This document shows, piece by piece, positions 6,580 to 7,446 of a stretch of 7,446 nt of DNA. The notes under the pieces are model-generated. The model made no database searches. It had not been told where the DNA came from and saw only the letters and a program-made list of their open reading frames with translations. Positions within the stretch are counted from its first letter, which is position 1, and each line of letters begins with the position of its first letter. The position numbers and the translations under genes were made by a program. Source of the stretch: Bacillota bacterium (lineage in GTDB: Bacteria > Bacillota > Limnochordia > JAAZLZ01); assembly GCA_012799075.1 (NCBI GenBank), contig JAAZLZ010000164.1:1-7446 (forward strand), read 5' to 3'.

Positions 6580-7446
6580 GGAGTATATGACCATCCGGGA
6601 AGTTGCAGGTCCCTTGATGCTGGTCGAACATGTGGAGAATGTAAAGTTCGACGAACTGGTGGAGATCGTCCTTTCCACCGGCGAGCGGCGTCGGGGCCGG
6701 GTCCTGGAGGCCGATGGAACCGATGCCTTGATCCAGCTTTTTGAAGGCTCCGCGGGGATGAACCTCCAGGGGAGCAAGGTCCGCTTCCTAGGCCGCACCC
6801 TGGAGCTTGGGGTCTCCTTGGATATGCTGGGCCGCATCTTCGACGGCATGGGCCGACCCAAGGATGACGGTCCTCGGATCATCCCGGAGAAAAGACTGGA
6901 TATCAACGGCACTCCCATGAATCCCTGCGCCCGGGACTATCCTTCCGAGTTCATCCAGACCGGCATTTCCGCCATCGACGGCTTGAACACTCTAGTTAGG
7001 GGGCAGAAGCTCCCCATCTTCTCCGGCGCGGGTCTTCCCCACGCGGAGCTTGCCGCCCAGCTTGCCAGGCAAGCCAAGGTCCTAGGCTCGGAGGAAGAGT
7101 TCGCGGTGGTCTTCGGCGCCATGGGAATTACCTTCGATGAGGCCGACTACTTCATCAACGACTTCCGTCAGACGGGCGCCATCGAACGGGCAGTATTGTC
7201 CATTAACCTGGCCAACGATCCGGCCATCGAGCGGATTGCAACCCCCAGGATGGCCCTGACCGCGGCGGAATACCTGGCCTTTGAGAAGGATATGCACGTC
7301 TTGGTCATCCTAACTGACATGACCAACTACGCTGAGGCCCTGCGGGAGGTCTCCGCGGCACGGAAAGAGGTTCCCGGCCGACGGGGTTATCCTGGCTATC
7401 TTTACACGGACCTCGCGACGATCTATGAGCGGGCAGGCAGGGTTCG
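6572..7446 (+). CDS. ntpB: V/A-type ATP synthase subunit B (non-catalytic), 3' end cut by the window
   Basis: This regulatory subunit alternates with A in the hexameric head. The reading frame from GTG 6572 stays open to the window edge, giving 291 of an expected about 460 residues. The N-terminus M-L-K-E-Y-M-T-I-R-E-V-A-G-P-L closely matches E. hirae NtpB as I recall it. Further motifs are RIFDGMGRPKDDGP (88-101), DYPSEFIQTGISAIDGLNTL (122-141) and VRGQKLPIFSGAGLPHAELA (142-161). There the Walker A loop is degenerate, lacking GKT, as expected for the non-catalytic subunit. ANDPAIERIATPRMALTAAEYLA (214-236) and TDMTNYAEALREVSAA (248-263) follow. The arginine finger lies beyond the cut. The GTG start has GGGGGTGA (6559-6566) 5 nt ahead and overlaps the ntpA stop by 8 nt. 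ATG 6587 is in frame but would remove conserved residues. Confidence 0.95.
   Translation, partial: MLKEYMTIREVAGPLMLVEHVENVKFDELVEIVLSTGERRRGRVLEADGTDALIQLFEGSAGMNLQGSKVRFLGRTLELGVSLDMLGRIFDGMGRPKDDGPRIIPEKRLDINGTPMNPCARDYPSEFIQTGISAIDGLNTLVRGQKLPIFSGAGLPHAELAAQLARQAKVLGSEEEFAVVFGAMGITFDEADYFINDFRQTGAIERAVLSINLANDPAIERIATPRMALTAAEYLAFEKDMHVLVILTDMTNYAEALREVSAARKEVPGRRGYPGYLYTDLATIYERAGRV

Noticed and set aside
6493..6918. A 141-codon open frame on the - strand across the ntpA/ntpB junction
   Set aside because: It lies fully antisense to strongly conserved ntpA and ntpB sequence, is rich in Ser/Arg/Pro as expected from the reverse of GC-rich coding DNA, and resembles no protein family I know.
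6992..7063. Loss of the Walker A motif in subunit B as evidence of a damaged gene
   Set aside because: A degenerate loop (SGAGLPH) is the normal state of the non-catalytic B subunit in V/A-type ATPases.

Overview
The window is most of one operon encoding a bacterial V/A-type (rotary, Ntp/Aha-family) ATPase. All genes are on the + strand. The order is peripheral-stalk H/G-type subunit, I (a), K (c), E, C (d), F-type central-stalk subunit, catalytic A, and the first about 63% of B. This matches the classic order ntpF-I-K-E-C-G-A-B of Enterococcus hirae and ahaH-I-K-E-C-F-A-B of archaea, so I use the Ntp symbols. Note that E. hirae NtpF is the 'H/G' stalk subunit and NtpG is the subunit others call F. 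The usual next gene, D (the rotor shaft), would lie beyond the right edge.

The source is most likely a bacterium, probably a moderately GC-rich anaerobic Bacillota-like (Clostridia/Limnochordia-type) organism. The evidence is strong GGGAGG-type Shine-Dalgarno sites, GTG/ATG starts, protein sequences closest in feel to the E. hirae enzyme, and a c-subunit of the four-helix 'NtpK' type. The phylum is an inference that I cannot test here.

Layout: positions 1-113 are a leader with a GC-rich hairpin (26-47) and an excellent Shine-Dalgarno site just before the first gene. From there to 7446 coding is continuous: adjacent genes overlap by 1 to 14 nt or are separated by only 18 nt, and no gap could hold an internal promoter and terminator. 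One polycistronic message with translational coupling is the simple reading. Every complete gene is intact, with no frameshift or missing catalytic motif.

How they work together: A and B form the A3B3 ATPase head, with catalytic sites on A and a degenerate nucleotide site on B. C (d) and the F-type subunit, with D outside the window, link the head to the membrane rotor ring of K subunits. E and the H/G-type subunit form the coiled-coil peripheral stalks holding the head against the membrane stator I. Ions cross at the I/K interface.

The most informative observation is in K. The side-chain ligands known to bind Na+ in E. hirae NtpK (Thr64, Gln65, Gln110, Glu139, plus the supporting Tyr68) all have identical counterparts here (Thr57, Gln58, Gln109, Glu138, Tyr61). 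This predicts a Na+-coupled rather than H+-coupled enzyme. I found no unknown system, mobile element, CRISPR array or RNA gene; the window is a well-known machine, with a few details worth checking.
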